From assembly GCA_947498445.1 (NCBI GenBank), contig CANMLK010000006.1, positions 1 to 46,371 of the forward strand: a DNA stretch of 46,371 nt. Direction: 5' to 3'. The DNA is from Beijerinckiaceae bacterium. Lineage in GTDB: Bacteria; Pseudomonadota; Alphaproteobacteria; Rhizobiales; Beijerinckiaceae. Within the stretch, counting starts at the first letter, position 1, and each line of letters begins with the position of its first letter. Positions 27,615 to 36,833 of the stretch are shown piece after piece. Position numbers and translations under genes: made by a program. The notes beneath the pieces were generated by a model that had not been told where the DNA came from, did no database searches, and saw nothing but the letters and a program-made list of their open reading frames with translations.

Positions 27615-29384
27615 TTATTCCGCGCTTACGCGGAAGCGAGCCGCACGAGCTTCCATGTCGCTCAGGCGCTTGCCCGAAACTGGAACAATCGCCATCGTGC
27701 CCGCGCCACCGTCGCCCACTTCGTCGGAGTCGCCCGTCATGATGACTCCGGACACCTCGGCTTCCGCCTGCGCTGCGGCAAGCGCAGTGGCGGCCCGCGT
27801 GCGGCGCGTACGGTCAAACCCTGAAAAATTGAGGCTTGGGGCGTCCGCCAGAGCGCTCATCGGCGCGAACGCAGTCGTAGCTGGCGGCGCCGACTCAGTG
27901 GGCGCGCTCACCGCAATAGCCCGCAGCGCTGCCCGGCTGCTGGCTTTGTTCATGTCAGCGACCGTGGTGGGCAACAGGGTCAAAGCGATTGAAGCCTGAG
28001 TGTAGGAGCTGGAAACGAGGGACTCTGGCGCTGGCGTTTGTGACCAATGCGCGAAAGCAAAACCCACCGGTCCACGGGCGGTCGCGGCGCCGAATGCCCC
28101 GACGCCAATCGAGCCGAAGCTGGACGCAGGCGCTTCGCTGCGCCGCTGCCGTGAATTGGCTGGCGCAGCCGTGGGCGCAGGCGCAGCGCCGCCATCGTCC
28201 GGGGCCGCACGGTCAGTCGCTGGAGCAGCGTCCTGACGCGCGCGCTGATCACGCTCAATCTCGCGCCAACGCGACACGTTGCGGTTGTGCTGATCAAGGG
28301 TTTCGGCGAACGCATGCCCCCCCGTGCCATCCGCCACAAAGAACAGGTCGCTGGTGCGTAAGGGGTTGACCACGGCTTCAAGCGCCGCGCGCCCGGGATT
28401 GGCGATGGGGCCAGGGGGCAGACCTTCAATGACGTACGTATTGTAAGCCGTCGCCCGCGTGATCTCGCTACGCTGGATAGGTCGCCCCAGCGTGCCCTTT
28501 CCGCCTACAAGGCCGTAAACGATCGTCGGATCGGACTGGAGGCGCATACGCTTGTTAAGCCGGTTGTGGAAAACCGACGCGACGCGTTTGCGCTCGTCAG
28601 AGCGGCCAGTCTCCTTCTCGACGATGGAGGCCAGCGTCACCAATTCATATTTCGAGCGCAGCGGAAGATTCGCCACGCGCTTCTCCCAGACCTGATCGAC
28701 CAAGCGGGTCTGGTCAAGCTGCATCTTGCGGATCAGATCGTTGCGAGACATGCCCCGCGTCACGCGGTAGGTTTCTGGCAGCAACGTGCCTTCCGGGGGG
28801 ATCTGGCGAATGTCGCCGGCCAGAACGTCCATGTCCCTCAGTCGCTGGACGATCTGCTCGCTGGTAAGCCCCTCCGGGATCGTAACGGAGTGCAGAAGCT
28901 GGCGGCCGGACACGATCGTATCCATGACATTGCGCAGACTCGCCTCTCGCTTGAAAGCGTATTCGCCGGCCTTGACCTGGCTCCAGCGGCCTTCGAGCCA
29001 CAAGGTGGCCTTCACAAGCGTAGGCTCGTCGATCACTCCGGCGGCAGCAAGCTGGTCAATGACTTCCTCGCCACCCGTGCGGGGCGGAATGAAAACGACC
29101 TTTTCCGTGGTCAGCGGGCCGGGCGCGGACAGTTTACGTTCCGCAATAGCCATCATCACGACGCCGCAAACGGCGGCAATCATCAGTAATGAGAGAAAAC
29201 CGCTGATGGCGGAAAGCGTCGGGCGCCGCTGACTTGGCCGCTTCCGGTCGTCGGGGGGAGGCGGCGGCGCGGCATCCGGCTGCAGGGCCTCTTGCGGCGT
29301 GCGCAGCGTCGTCCGGCCAAAAAAGCGCGAGGTGGGGCGCGCCTGACCGGGTGGAAGCTCGTTCTGGTGATTAGAGTCCGTCAT
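27615..29384 (-). CDS. mltG: Endolytic murein transglycosylase MltG with a long low-complexity C-terminal extension
   Basis: LPLRSKYELVTLASIVEKETGRSDERKRVASVFHNRLNKRMRLQSDPTIVYGL...TRATAYNTYVIEGLPPGPIANPGRAALEAVVNP...FVADGTGGHAFAETLDQHN. Confidence 0.95.
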   Translation of the reverse strand: MTDSNHQNELPPGQARPTSRFFGRTTLRTPQEALQPDAAPPPPPDDRKRPSQRRPTLSAISGFLSLLMIAAVCGVVMMAIAERKLSAPGPLTTEKVVFIPPRTGGEEVIDQLAAAGVIDEPTLVKATLWLEGRWSQVKAGEYAFKREASLRNVMDTIVSGRQLLHSVTIPEGLTSEQIVQRLRDMDVLAGDIRQIPPEGTLLPETYRVTRGMSRNDLIRKMQLDQTRLVDQVWEKRVANLPLRSKYELVTLASIVEKETGRSDERKRVASVFHNRLNKRMRLQSDPTIVYGLVGGKGTLGRPIQRSEITRATAYNTYVIEGLPPGPIANPGRAALEAVVNPLRTSDLFFVADGTGGHAFAETLDQHNRNVSRWREIERDQRARQDAAPATDRAAPDDGGAAPAPTAAPANSRQRRSEAPASSFGSIGVGAFGAATARGPVGFAFAHWSQTPAPESLVSSSYTQASIALTLLPTTVADMNKASSRAALRAIAVSAPTESAPPATTAFAPMSALADAPSLNFSGFDRTRRTRAATALAAAQAEAEVSGVIMTGDSDEVGDGGAGTMAIVPVSGKRLSDMEARAARFRVSAE

Positions 29385-29533
29385 TCCTTACTCTGACGCC
29401 CGAATACCGGCACTCGTTTGGCGGGCCAGGCCACCCCTGTGATCACGCCCGCAACGCATCATGCACCCTAGTCGACAATGTGGCGAAAAAAGGTGGGAAC
29501 GCCGAAGAGCCCCCTGTGGACAATCACGCCCCG

Positions 29534-30796
29534 TCACGAAGCGCGACGGAAAACGAGGGATGCGTTCGTGCCGCCGAAGCCAAAAGAGTTCGACAGCACG
29601 ATGTTGATCTCCCGCTTGCGCGCTTCCTTGGGCACCAGGTCAATGACCGTCTCGACTGACGGATTGTCGAGGTTCAGCGTTGGCGGCGCGATATTGTCGC
29701 GGATCGCCAACACGGAGAAGATCGCTTCGACGGCCCCGGCTGCGCCCAGCAGATGACCGATGGCGGACTTGGTCGACGACATGGAAATCGTCGCCGCGGC
29801 ATTGCCGACAAGACGGGTGACGGCGCCCAGTTCAATCTCGTCGCCCAGCGGCGTCGAGGTGCCGTGCGCGTTGATATAGTCGACATCGGATGGCGATATG
29901 CCCGCGCGCTTGAGCGCGGCGCTCATGCAGCGGAAGGCGCCGTCGCCATCCTCGGCCGGCGCGGTTATGTGGTAGGCGTCGCCGGACATGCCGTAGCCGA
30001 CCAGTTCACCGTAGATCTTGGCTCCGCGCGCCTTGGCGTGCTCGTATTCCTCAAGCACCACGCAGCCCGCGCCCTCGCCCATGACGAAGCCGTCGCGGTC
30101 CCTGTCATAAGGACGCGAGCCCAGTTCCGGGCGGTCGTTGAAACTTGTGGACAACGCGCGGCACGCAGCAAATCCGGCCATGCCGAGGCGGTTAACTGCC
30201 GATTCAGCGCCGCCCGCAACCATCACGTCCGCATCACCCAGCGCGACGAGTCGCCCGGCATCGCCAATCGCATGGGCGCCCGTGGAGCAAGCCGTGACGA
30301 CCGAATGATTGGGGCCCTTGAGGCCGTGCATAATCGAGACATGGCCCGAGGCCAAATTGATCAGTCGCCCCGGCACAAAAAACGGGGAAAGCCGGCGCGG
30401 GCCCTTTTCCTTCAGGATAATCGCAGCTTCCGCGATCCCACCGAGGCCGCCGATTCCCGAGCCGATGAGAACGCCTGTGGAATTCTGCTCCTCGGGCGTC
30501 TTGGGCGCCCAGCCCGCGTCGGCGAGAGCCTGCGTGGCCGCGCTGACCGCGAAAATGATGAAATCGTCGACCTTGCGCTGCTCCTTCGGCTCCATCCATG
30601 CGTCGGGATTGAATGTGCCGTTAGACCCGTCTCCCCGTTTCACCTGGCAGGCGATCTGGCAGGGCAGATCTGACACCTCAAAGGACTCGATACGGTTGGC
30701 GCCGCTGCGCCCGGCGAGCATTCTGGACCAGGTCTCCTCCGCGCTTGCCGCGAGGGGAGAAACCATGCCGATGCCCGTCATCACGACACGTCTCAA
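29534..30796 (-). CDS. fabF: Beta-ketoacyl-ACP synthase II
   Basis: RRVVMTGIGMVSPLA...ACSTGAHAIGDAGRLV...NAHGTSTPLGDEIELGAV...KSAIGHLLGAAGAVEAIFS...LSNSFGFGGTNASLVF. Confidence 0.97.
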   Translation of the reverse strand: MRRVVMTGIGMVSPLAASAEETWSRMLAGRSGANRIESFEVSDLPCQIACQVKRGDGSNGTFNPDAWMEPKEQRKVDDFIIFAVSAATQALADAGWAPKTPEEQNSTGVLIGSGIGGLGGIAEAAIILKEKGPRRLSPFFVPGRLINLASGHVSIMHGLKGPNHSVVTACSTGAHAIGDAGRLVALGDADVMVAGGAESAVNRLGMAGFAACRALSTSFNDRPELGSRPYDRDRDGFVMGEGAGCVVLEEYEHAKARGAKIYGELVGYGMSGDAYHITAPAEDGDGAFRCMSAALKRAGISPSDVDYINAHGTSTPLGDEIELGAVTRLVGNAAATISMSSTKSAIGHLLGAAGAVEAIFSVLAIRDNIAPPTLNLDNPSVETVIDLVPKEARKREINIVLSNSFGFGGTNASLVFRRAS

Positions 30797-30841
30797 GTGA
30801 ACCTCCAGTCGATATCGGGATTACGAAGCGCGACCGTCGCG

Positions 30842-30901
30842 ACAAGGTCTCGTCCCAACAAGGTCTCGACGCGACAAGGTCGCGACGCGACAAGGGCCGG
30901 G
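30842..30901. repeat. Degenerate 16-bp tandem repeat in the acpP-fabF spacer
   Basis: ACAAGG starts recur exactly at 30842, 30858, 30874 and 30890; unit about ACAAGGTCTCGACGCG. Confidence 0.75.
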
Positions 30902-30912
30902 AATCCCGGCCC
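30894..30912 (-). other. GC-rich hairpin in the acpP-fabF spacer
   Basis: GGGCCGGG-AAT-CCCGGCCC, 8-bp perfect stem with a 3-nt loop. No U-tract on the minus strand. Confidence 0.5.
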
Positions 30913-30965
30913 CTTAAAGGACAGGCATTCGCCCATCCTGCGCATTTTAAAAATGCCGATGCGCC

Positions 30966-31205
30966 TCAGGCGGCAGCGGCTTTTTCCAGGAACTTCACGG
31001 CGTCGCCGACGGTCGTGATCGTCTCGGCTGCGTCGTCGGGAATCTCAACGCTGAATTCTTCTTCAAACGCCATGACGAGTTCGACGGTGTCGAGCGAATC
31101 GGCTCCGAGATCGTCAATAAAATTGGCGTTGTCGACCACCTTGTCGGCGTCCACGCCGAGGTGCTCAATAACAATCTTCTTCACGCGCTCGGCGACATCG
31201 CTCAT
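30966..31205 (-). CDS. acpP: Acyl carrier protein
   Basis: 79 aa; [23 protein letters not shown]...[44 protein letters not shown] with the DSL phosphopantetheine site. Confidence 0.98.
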   Translation of the reverse strand: MSDVAERVKKIVIEHLGVDADKVVDNANFIDDLGADSLDTVELVMAFEEEFSVEIPDDAAETITTVGDAVKFLEKAAAA

Positions 31206-31440
31206 CTTTATTTTCCCTGTTTACTTTCCGATCACGAGTTATCGCGACATCGCCCCTGCGTTCCAAACGCTTTTGGGCCGAACGTCCACGACGACCCCCA
31301 AACCTTACGATCCCCATTAACCGAGGGATCCCCGGACTATTCCGGAAGTCGACGCCTGCGCACGCGCAGAGCCGAATTTTCCAGCAGATTTCGCCGCCTC
31401 ATAGCATGCTTCCCGGAGCAATGCGAGAGGTGGGAAGCCC

Positions 31441-32178
31441 TCATATCATGGCCATTCCACCGTTAACATGCAACGTCTGTCCGGTGACATAACCGGCCTC
31501 GCGGCTGGCGAGATAGACCACGGCGGCGGCGACATCCTGCCCCTCGCCAAGCCTGCCCGCCGGGATCGTGCCCATGATGGCGTCTTTCTGCTTTTCGTTC
31601 AGAACGTCCGTCATGGGGCTGGAAATGAAGCCCGGCGCCACGCAGTTGACCGTGATGTTGCGGCTCGCGACTTCCGCCGCAAGCGACTTGGACATGCCGA
31701 TCATACCTGCCTTGGACGCCGCGTAATTGCCCTGCCCCGCGTTACCGGTGACGCCCACAATCGATGTGATCGACACGATCCGCCCGAAGCGGCGTTTCAT
31801 CATGCCGCGCAGGCAGGCCCGTGACAGCCGGAAGGCGGATGTCAGGTTGACCGCAATCACCTGATCCCAATCCTCATCCTTCATGCGCATGAACAGACCA
31901 TCGCGCGTGATGCCAGCGTTGTTCACCAGAACATCAAGCTGGCCCATGGCCTTTTCGGCGCCCGGCACCAGCGCCTCAACCTGCGCTGCGTCGCCGAGAT
32001 TGCACGGCAGGACGTGGACGCGCTCGCCAAGTTCCTTGGCCAAAGCCTCCAGAGCGTCAGCCCGCGTGCCGGAAATGGCGACCGTCGCGCCCTGCGCATG
32101 GAGCGCCCGGGCGATGCCGCCACCGAGCCCGCCCGTTGCGCCCGTCACCAGCGCATTCATTCCTGTCAGATCGAACAT
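31441..32178 (-). CDS. fabG: 3-oxoacyl-ACP reductase
   Basis: MFDLTGMNALVTGATGGLGGGIARALHAQGA...NNAGITRDGLFMRMKDEDWDQVIAVNLTSAFRLSRA...GQGNYAASKAGMIGMSKSLA. Start at ATG 32178. Confidence 0.97.
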   Translation of the reverse strand: MFDLTGMNALVTGATGGLGGGIARALHAQGATVAISGTRADALEALAKELGERVHVLPCNLGDAAQVEALVPGAEKAMGQLDVLVNNAGITRDGLFMRMKDEDWDQVIAVNLTSAFRLSRACLRGMMKRRFGRIVSITSIVGVTGNAGQGNYAASKAGMIGMSKSLAAEVASRNITVNCVAPGFISSPMTDVLNEKQKDAIMGTIPAGRLGEGQDVAAAVVYLASREAGYVTGQTLHVNGGMAMI

Positions 32179-32211
32179 AGCCTGTTCCTTCAATGCCTTG
32201 GCGGCGCTTTC

Positions 32212-32265
32212 GAATTCAGTTTGGCAGAAACCTGAATCAGTTTCGCAAACCCTTGAATCGGTTCC
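32212..32265. repeat. Three degenerate ~21-bp repeats in the fabD-fabG spacer
   Basis: GAATTCAGTTT (32212), GAATCAGTTTC (32234), GAATCGGTTCC (32255); 21-22 bp spacing. Confidence 0.55.
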
Positions 32266-32273
32266 TGAAGCAA

Positions 32274-33227
32274 TTACCCCAGCGTGCGGGTCTTGAATGT
32301 ATCCACATCCGCAGGCGCGCCAACAGCTGCGCCTGACGCTTCCGGCGCGATGCGTTTTACGAGACCGGAAAGAACCTTCCCCGCGCCCAGCTCATAGAAT
32401 TGGGTAACGCCCTGCCCGGCCATGTAGGCGATCGATTCGGACCAGCGCACCGTGCCGGTGACCTGCTCGACAAGGCGCAGGCGAATCTCCTCGGGGTCGC
32501 TCAGCGGCGCCGCCAGCACATTGGCGACGAGGGGAACGCGCGGAGTCTTGATCGTAACCTCGGACAATGCCCGCGCCATAGCGTCGGCGGCGGGCTGCAT
32601 CAGCGCACAATGGAACGGCGCGGACACAGGCAAGGGAATGGCGCGCTTCACGCCGCGCGCCTTGGCGATTTCCATGGCCTTCTCAACCGCCGCCCGCGAG
32701 CCGGACGCGACCACCTGGCCGCCGCCGTTGTCGTTGGCGATCTGGCAGACAAGACCGGTCGCGGCGGCCGCCTCCGCGCAAATCTCGAGCCCGGCGGCAA
32801 GGTCGAGCCCCAGCAACGCGGCCATGGCCCCCTCGCCCACGGGCACAGCCTTCTGCATGGCGTCGCCGCGTAGGAGCAGCAGGCGCGCCGTATCGGCCAG
32901 CGTGAAGGCGCCCGCGGCGGCAAGCGCCGAATACTCGCCAAGAGAATGGCCCGCGACGAACTTCGCCTCGCGGGCAAGGTCCAGCCCGGCCTCGGCTTCC
33001 AGCACCCGCAACACCGCCATGCTGACAGCCATGAGCGCCGGCTGGGCGTTTGACGTAAGCGTCAGCTCCGTCTCGGGCCCCTCAAACATGAGCGTTGAGA
33101 GTTTTTGCGAGAGCGCCTCGTCAACCTCGGCGTACACCGCACGAGCTGCGGGAAACGCCTCGGCCAGCGCCTTGCCCATCCCGACAGCCTGGGAGCCCTG
33201 CCCCGGAAATACGAACGCCGTCGCCAT
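32274..33227 (-). CDS. fabD: Malonyl-CoA:ACP transacylase
   Basis: MATAFVFPGQGSQAVGMGKALAEAFPAAR...FVAGHSLGEYSALAAAGAF...VSAPFHCALMQPAADAM. Confidence 0.97.
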   Translation of the reverse strand: MATAFVFPGQGSQAVGMGKALAEAFPAARAVYAEVDEALSQKLSTLMFEGPETELTLTSNAQPALMAVSMAVLRVLEAEAGLDLAREAKFVAGHSLGEYSALAAAGAFTLADTARLLLLRGDAMQKAVPVGEGAMAALLGLDLAAGLEICAEAAAATGLVCQIANDNGGGQVVASGSRAAVEKAMEIAKARGVKRAIPLPVSAPFHCALMQPAADAMARALSEVTIKTPRVPLVANVLAAPLSDPEEIRLRLVEQVTGTVRWSESIAYMAGQGVTQFYELGAGKVLSGLVKRIAPEASGAAVGAPADVDTFKTRTLG

Positions 33228-33397
33228 GCTTGGTCCCTTTACAAGAAGCAGGCGTGCGAGTGGCGCCCGCGCAGCGCCAAGTCAAGAGCGCCGCACATGT
33301 TGGGTGTGCATAGGCGCGTTCCGTCGATGACAGCGCAAGGCGCCTCGGTTAACGCTTGGCGGTCGCATGTGCGCCGAATCGGGAGTTGTCCTGCAAA

Positions 33398-33814
33398 ATG
33401 TCTGTCGCTCCGGGAAAAAGCTGCGGCCCCTGCACCATGTGCTGCAAGGTGCTGGTCATTGAGGAGCTCGACAAGGACGCGGGCGTTCTGTGCGGCAATT
33501 GTGCGCTCGGCGGCGGCTGCAAGATTTACAACACGCGCCCGCAAATTTGCCGGGACTATTTGTGCGACTGGATCATGGACCGCTCCCTGCCACCGCAGCT
33601 ACGCCCCGACCGGACCGGCACGATCCTGCAGGAAGACCCCGAGTCCGAGGAATATCAGGCTGTGGTGGACCCCAAAACGCCCATGGCGTGGCGCCACCCG
33701 CTGGTCTTCAAACTCCTCGTCGCCAAGGCGAAAGAAGGCAAGGTCGTCGTCGCCAAATCTGGCGCGAAAACCTGGCGCATTTTTGAAAGCGGACAGGTCT
33801 CGCCCTGGACGTGA
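33398..33814 (+). CDS. YkgJ-family cysteine-cluster (zinc/iron chelating) protein
   Basis: MSVAPGKSCGPCTMCCKVL...VLCGNCALGGGCKIYNTRPQICRDYLCDW. Start at ATG 33398. Confidence 0.82.
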   Translation: MSVAPGKSCGPCTMCCKVLVIEELDKDAGVLCGNCALGGGCKIYNTRPQICRDYLCDWIMDRSLPPQLRPDRTGTILQEDPESEEYQAVVDPKTPMAWRHPLVFKLLVAKAKEGKVVVAKSGAKTWRIFESGQVSPWT

Positions 33815-33896
33815 CGGAACAGCCGCTTGTCCACGCTCCCCGTCCCGCGCATGATCGGGGCAATCAAAACCGGACAATCAGTACAGGGGAGCCAAC

Positions 33897-34763
33897 ATGA
33901 CAGCGCCGAGCGAATCGCCCGATCTCGAAAACATGCCCGGCCGGGGACGGCTGGCGGGCAAAACAGTGCTGGTCATCGGCGGCGGCTCCATCGGCCCCGG
34001 ATGGGGCAACGGCAAGGCCGCGGCTGTTGTCTTTGGCCGCGAGGGCGCCCGGGTCGCTGTCGTCGACCGGCGAGCGGAAGCCGCGCAGGAAACCGTGGAC
34101 ATCATCCGGGCGGCCGGCGGTGAGGCGATAGCGCTTTTTGGAGACGTCACCGATGAAGCGGACGTGGCGCGCATTGTTGAGCAGGCAATCGCAGCTTTTG
34201 GGCGGATCGACGTGCTGCACAACAATGTCGGCGGCTCCGGCACGGGCAAACGCCTCGACAACATGACGTTGAAGGACTGGAACGAGACATTCGCCCGCAA
34301 CGTGACCAGCGCCATGCTCACCAGCCAGGCAGTGGTGCCACACATGGAAAAGAGCGGCGGCGGCTCGATCATCAACGTGTCCTCGGTTTCGTCGATTCGG
34401 CACCTGGGCACGCCGACGGCAGTTTATTCGGCCGCCAAGGGCGCGCTCAACGAACTAACCAAGAACATCGCAGTTGAATACGCCCGCAAGCAGATCCGGG
34501 CGAATTGCGTTCTTCCAGGCTACATCGACACGCCCTTTATTCGCCGCGATATCGGCGGCGTGCCAAGCTACAAACGCAAAGGGTTCGACAGCGCCGAAGT
34601 CTACGCCGCCGCCCGCAACGGCCTTGTCCCCATGGGCCGCATGGGCACGGGCTGGGATGTCGCCTACGCTGCGCTCTACTTCGCCAGCGATGACAGCGCC
34701 TACGTCACCGGGCAAATGCTCGTAGTGGACGGCGGCGTCACCTCCACCTGTCCCGGAGTTTGA
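33897..34763 (+). CDS. SDR family oxidoreductase
   Basis: GKTVLVIGGGSIGPGWGNGKAAAVVFGREGARVAVVDR...LHNNVGGSG...YSAAKGALNELTKNIAVEYA (YxxxK). Confidence 0.92.
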   Translation: MTAPSESPDLENMPGRGRLAGKTVLVIGGGSIGPGWGNGKAAAVVFGREGARVAVVDRRAEAAQETVDIIRAAGGEAIALFGDVTDEADVARIVEQAIAAFGRIDVLHNNVGGSGTGKRLDNMTLKDWNETFARNVTSAMLTSQAVVPHMEKSGGGSIINVSSVSSIRHLGTPTAVYSAAKGALNELTKNIAVEYARKQIRANCVLPGYIDTPFIRRDIGGVPSYKRKGFDSAEVYAAARNGLVPMGRMGTGWDVAYAALYFASDDSAYVTGQMLVVDGGVTSTCPGV

Positions 34764-34810
34764 GGCGCCACGCTTGCATGTGGCGCTCATGCGCGCATGA
34801 TGGCGCCACA
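34764..34810 (+). other. Mutually exclusive stem-loops in the SDR/EamA spacer
   Basis: GGCGCCAC (34764-34771), GTGGCGC (34780-34786), palindrome TCATGCGCGCATGA (34787-34800), GGCGCCAC (34802-34809); the middle arm can pair with either flank. Confidence 0.6.
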
Positions 34811-34824
34811 TTGAGGAATTTCAT

Positions 34825-35760
34825 TTGAACACCAATGACCCGGCGCCCGCGCCTTCGCTTGCGGCGCGTTTGCGCGCGCCCGTAGACATCTGGTGGGACG
34901 CTATGCCGATGAGCGCGCGAGGCGCCTTTCTTGTCTCGACAGGAGCCATCGGCCTCGTGCTCATGGCCGTCATCGTCAAGTTTCTGGGCTATCGCCTGCC
35001 GCCCTTCGAAATCCTGTTTTTTCGGTCCGCAGTCGGCCTGCTTTGCGCGATCTGGGTGTTCCGCTCGGACCTGTTCGAGCCACTGCGCACGAAACGGCAA
35101 GGTGCGCATTTCTTGCGCGGTCTCGCTGGCGCCGGGGGCAACGCCTGCTTCTTCTGGACCATCACCAGCATGATGCTGGCGGACGCCACGGCGCTGCAAT
35201 TCTCGCGGCCGTTATGGATGATTCCACTGGCGCTTTGCTTTTTGTCCGAAGTCATCGGCTTTCGCCGCGTTGCGGTCGCGACCGTCGGCTTCGCGGGTGT
35301 ACTGCTTTACGCCAAGCCGTTTACGGAAGGTTTCGAACCCAACGCCATTATCGGGGCTCTGGGCGGCCTCTTCGGCGCAATGGTCGTTGTGGCGATCAAA
35401 AACTTGCAGACGACGGAATCCACTCGCGTCATCATGTTTTATTACGCATTCTGGAATGCGCTTTTCGCCCTGCTGCCCGCCATTTTCACCTGGGTGACGC
35501 CGACGGGGCCCGAACTCATTCTGCTAATCCTCATCGGGGTCATTGGCATGGGCGGACAGGCGCTCATCACCCACGGCCTCAGCATGGGTGACGCCACGGC
35601 GCTGATCCCGCTCGATTATTTACGCGTGGTGTATGCGGCGGTGCTGGGATTCCTGATCTTCGGCGAAATCCCCGGCCTGACAAGCTTTGCCGGCATGGCG
35701 CTCATCCTGGCGGCCTCGCTTTACCTCGTGCTGACCGAGCGACGGAGCAGAAAAGCCTGA
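34825..35760 (+). CDS. EamA/DMT superfamily transporter
   Basis: 311 aa, about 10 TM segments; FEILFFRSAVGLLCAIWVF and ALQFSRPLWMIPLALCFLSEVIGFRR are EamA-like. Apparent TTG start. Confidence 0.85.
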   Translation: MNTNDPAPAPSLAARLRAPVDIWWDAMPMSARGAFLVSTGAIGLVLMAVIVKFLGYRLPPFEILFFRSAVGLLCAIWVFRSDLFEPLRTKRQGAHFLRGLAGAGGNACFFWTITSMMLADATALQFSRPLWMIPLALCFLSEVIGFRRVAVATVGFAGVLLYAKPFTEGFEPNAIIGALGGLFGAMVVVAIKNLQTTESTRVIMFYYAFWNALFALLPAIFTWVTPTGPELILLILIGVIGMGGQALITHGLSMGDATALIPLDYLRVVYAAVLGFLIFGEIPGLTSFAGMALILAASLYLVLTERRSRKA

Positions 35761-35845
35761 CGGAAGCATCGCCCCGGCAGATTAGTCTGCGTTTGCTCGG
35801 GAGCGCCGCGCGCTCCCGTTCGCGCATGCGAGCTCCGCCCTTGCC

Positions 35846-35873
35846 TTGCCTCTCTCTCAAAACCTTGTATAAG
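35846..35873 (+). promoter_or_regulatory. Candidate sigma70-type promoter for the rpsF operon
   Basis: TTGCCT -16 nt- TATAAG; implies a 5' leader of roughly 175 nt before rpsF. Confidence 0.4.
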
Positions 35874-35987
35874 GCGCGCTTCGCAGCTTCCGGCCGGGGG
35901 CTGAACGGAAGGCCGTGTCCGGGTTCGCCCACATGGTAGGGAAATCCTTCCCGTCTTCCCGTGTCTCCGCCTTCGATTGCGCTTCCG

Positions 35988-36035
35988 TCGAGCCTTTCTC
36001 CGGGCTCGAAGGGCTCCGCGCCGGATGTTTCGAGC
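35988..36035 (+). promoter_or_regulatory. Candidate structured rpsF leader (possible bS6:bS18 autoregulatory element)
   Basis: TCGAGCC (35988-35994) pairs with GGCTCGA (36003-36009), which overlaps GCTCGAA (36004-36010) able to pair with TTCGAGC (36029-36035). Ends 20 nt before the rpsF ATG. Confidence 0.4.
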
Positions 36036-36054
36036 AACAGAGAAAGGCAGATCA

Positions 36055-36474
36055 ATGGCTCTTTACGAGCACATCTATCTTGCCCGTCAGGACGTGACCG
36101 CCCAGCAGGTGGAAACCATGACGGAGCAATTCAAGGGCATTATCGAGGCCGGCGGCGGCACGATCGCCAAGGTCGAATACTGGGGCGTCAAGACGCTCGC
36201 GTACCGCATCAACAAGAACCGCAAGGCGCACTTCACGCTCATCAACATTGATGGCCCGGCTTCCGCCGTCGCCGAGATGGAGCGTCAGATGGGCATCAAC
36301 GAAGACATCCTCCGCGTGCTGACGATTCGCGTCGAAGCGCACGAAGATGGTCCGTCGGCGATGATGCGCAAGCGTGAGGATTCTGATCGTGACGGTGATC
36401 GCGGCGAACGCCGTGGCCCGCGCGGCGATCGTCCGCCCCGCCGTCAGGAAGGTTATGAAGGAGCTGCTGTCTGA
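36055..36474 (+). CDS. rpsF: 30S ribosomal protein bS6
   Basis: [94 protein letters not shown]. Confidence 0.98.
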   Translation: MALYEHIYLARQDVTAQQVETMTEQFKGIIEAGGGTIAKVEYWGVKTLAYRINKNRKAHFTLINIDGPASAVAEMERQMGINEDILRVLTIRVEAHEDGPSAMMRKREDSDRDGDRGERRGPRGDRPPRRQEGYEGAAV

Positions 36475-36710
36475 TGGCTACGTCACCCCGCCGCCCGTTC
36501 TTCCGCCGTCGGAAGACCTGCCCCTTCACCGGCGTCAACGCCCCGAAGATCGACTACAAGGACACGCGTCTGCTCTCGCGCTACATTTCCGAGCGCGGCA
36601 AGATCGTGCCCTCGCGCATTACGGCGGTCTCCGCCAAGAAGCAGCGTGAACTCGCCCAGGCGATCAAGCGCGCGCGCTTCCTGGGGCTGCTGCCCTACGT
36701 GATCCGCTAG
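36474..36710 (+). CDS. rpsR: 30S ribosomal protein bS18
   Basis: [70 protein letters not shown]. Confidence 0.98.
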   Translation: MATSPRRPFFRRRKTCPFTGVNAPKIDYKDTRLLSRYISERGKIVPSRITAVSAKKQRELAQAIKRARFLGLLPYVIR

Positions 36711-36833
36711 TCGCGTCGCCTCTGCGCCTTTCGCGCTGAGGTTTCCAACAAACAAGCAGGCTGGCGAAACCAGCCTGCGTGGCTGGGCGGGATCATCCGC
36801 TCTAACCGCAAATTGCGGGACAACCGGACGCAC

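Noticed and set aside
29753-30673. Plus-strand ORF 29753..30673 (306 aa) opposite fabF
   Set aside because: fabF is unambiguous on the other strand; the antisense frame has no motif.
30842-30901. CRISPR array
   Set aside because: The 16-bp repeats are contiguous with no spacers and there are no cas genes; better described as a degenerate tandem repeat.
36756-36778. GCAGGCTGG-cgaaa-CCAGCCTGC hairpin after rpsR as an intrinsic terminator
   Set aside because: The stem is perfect but there is no T-run on the coding strand and the DUF2232/rplI genes follow co-directionally; function unclear.
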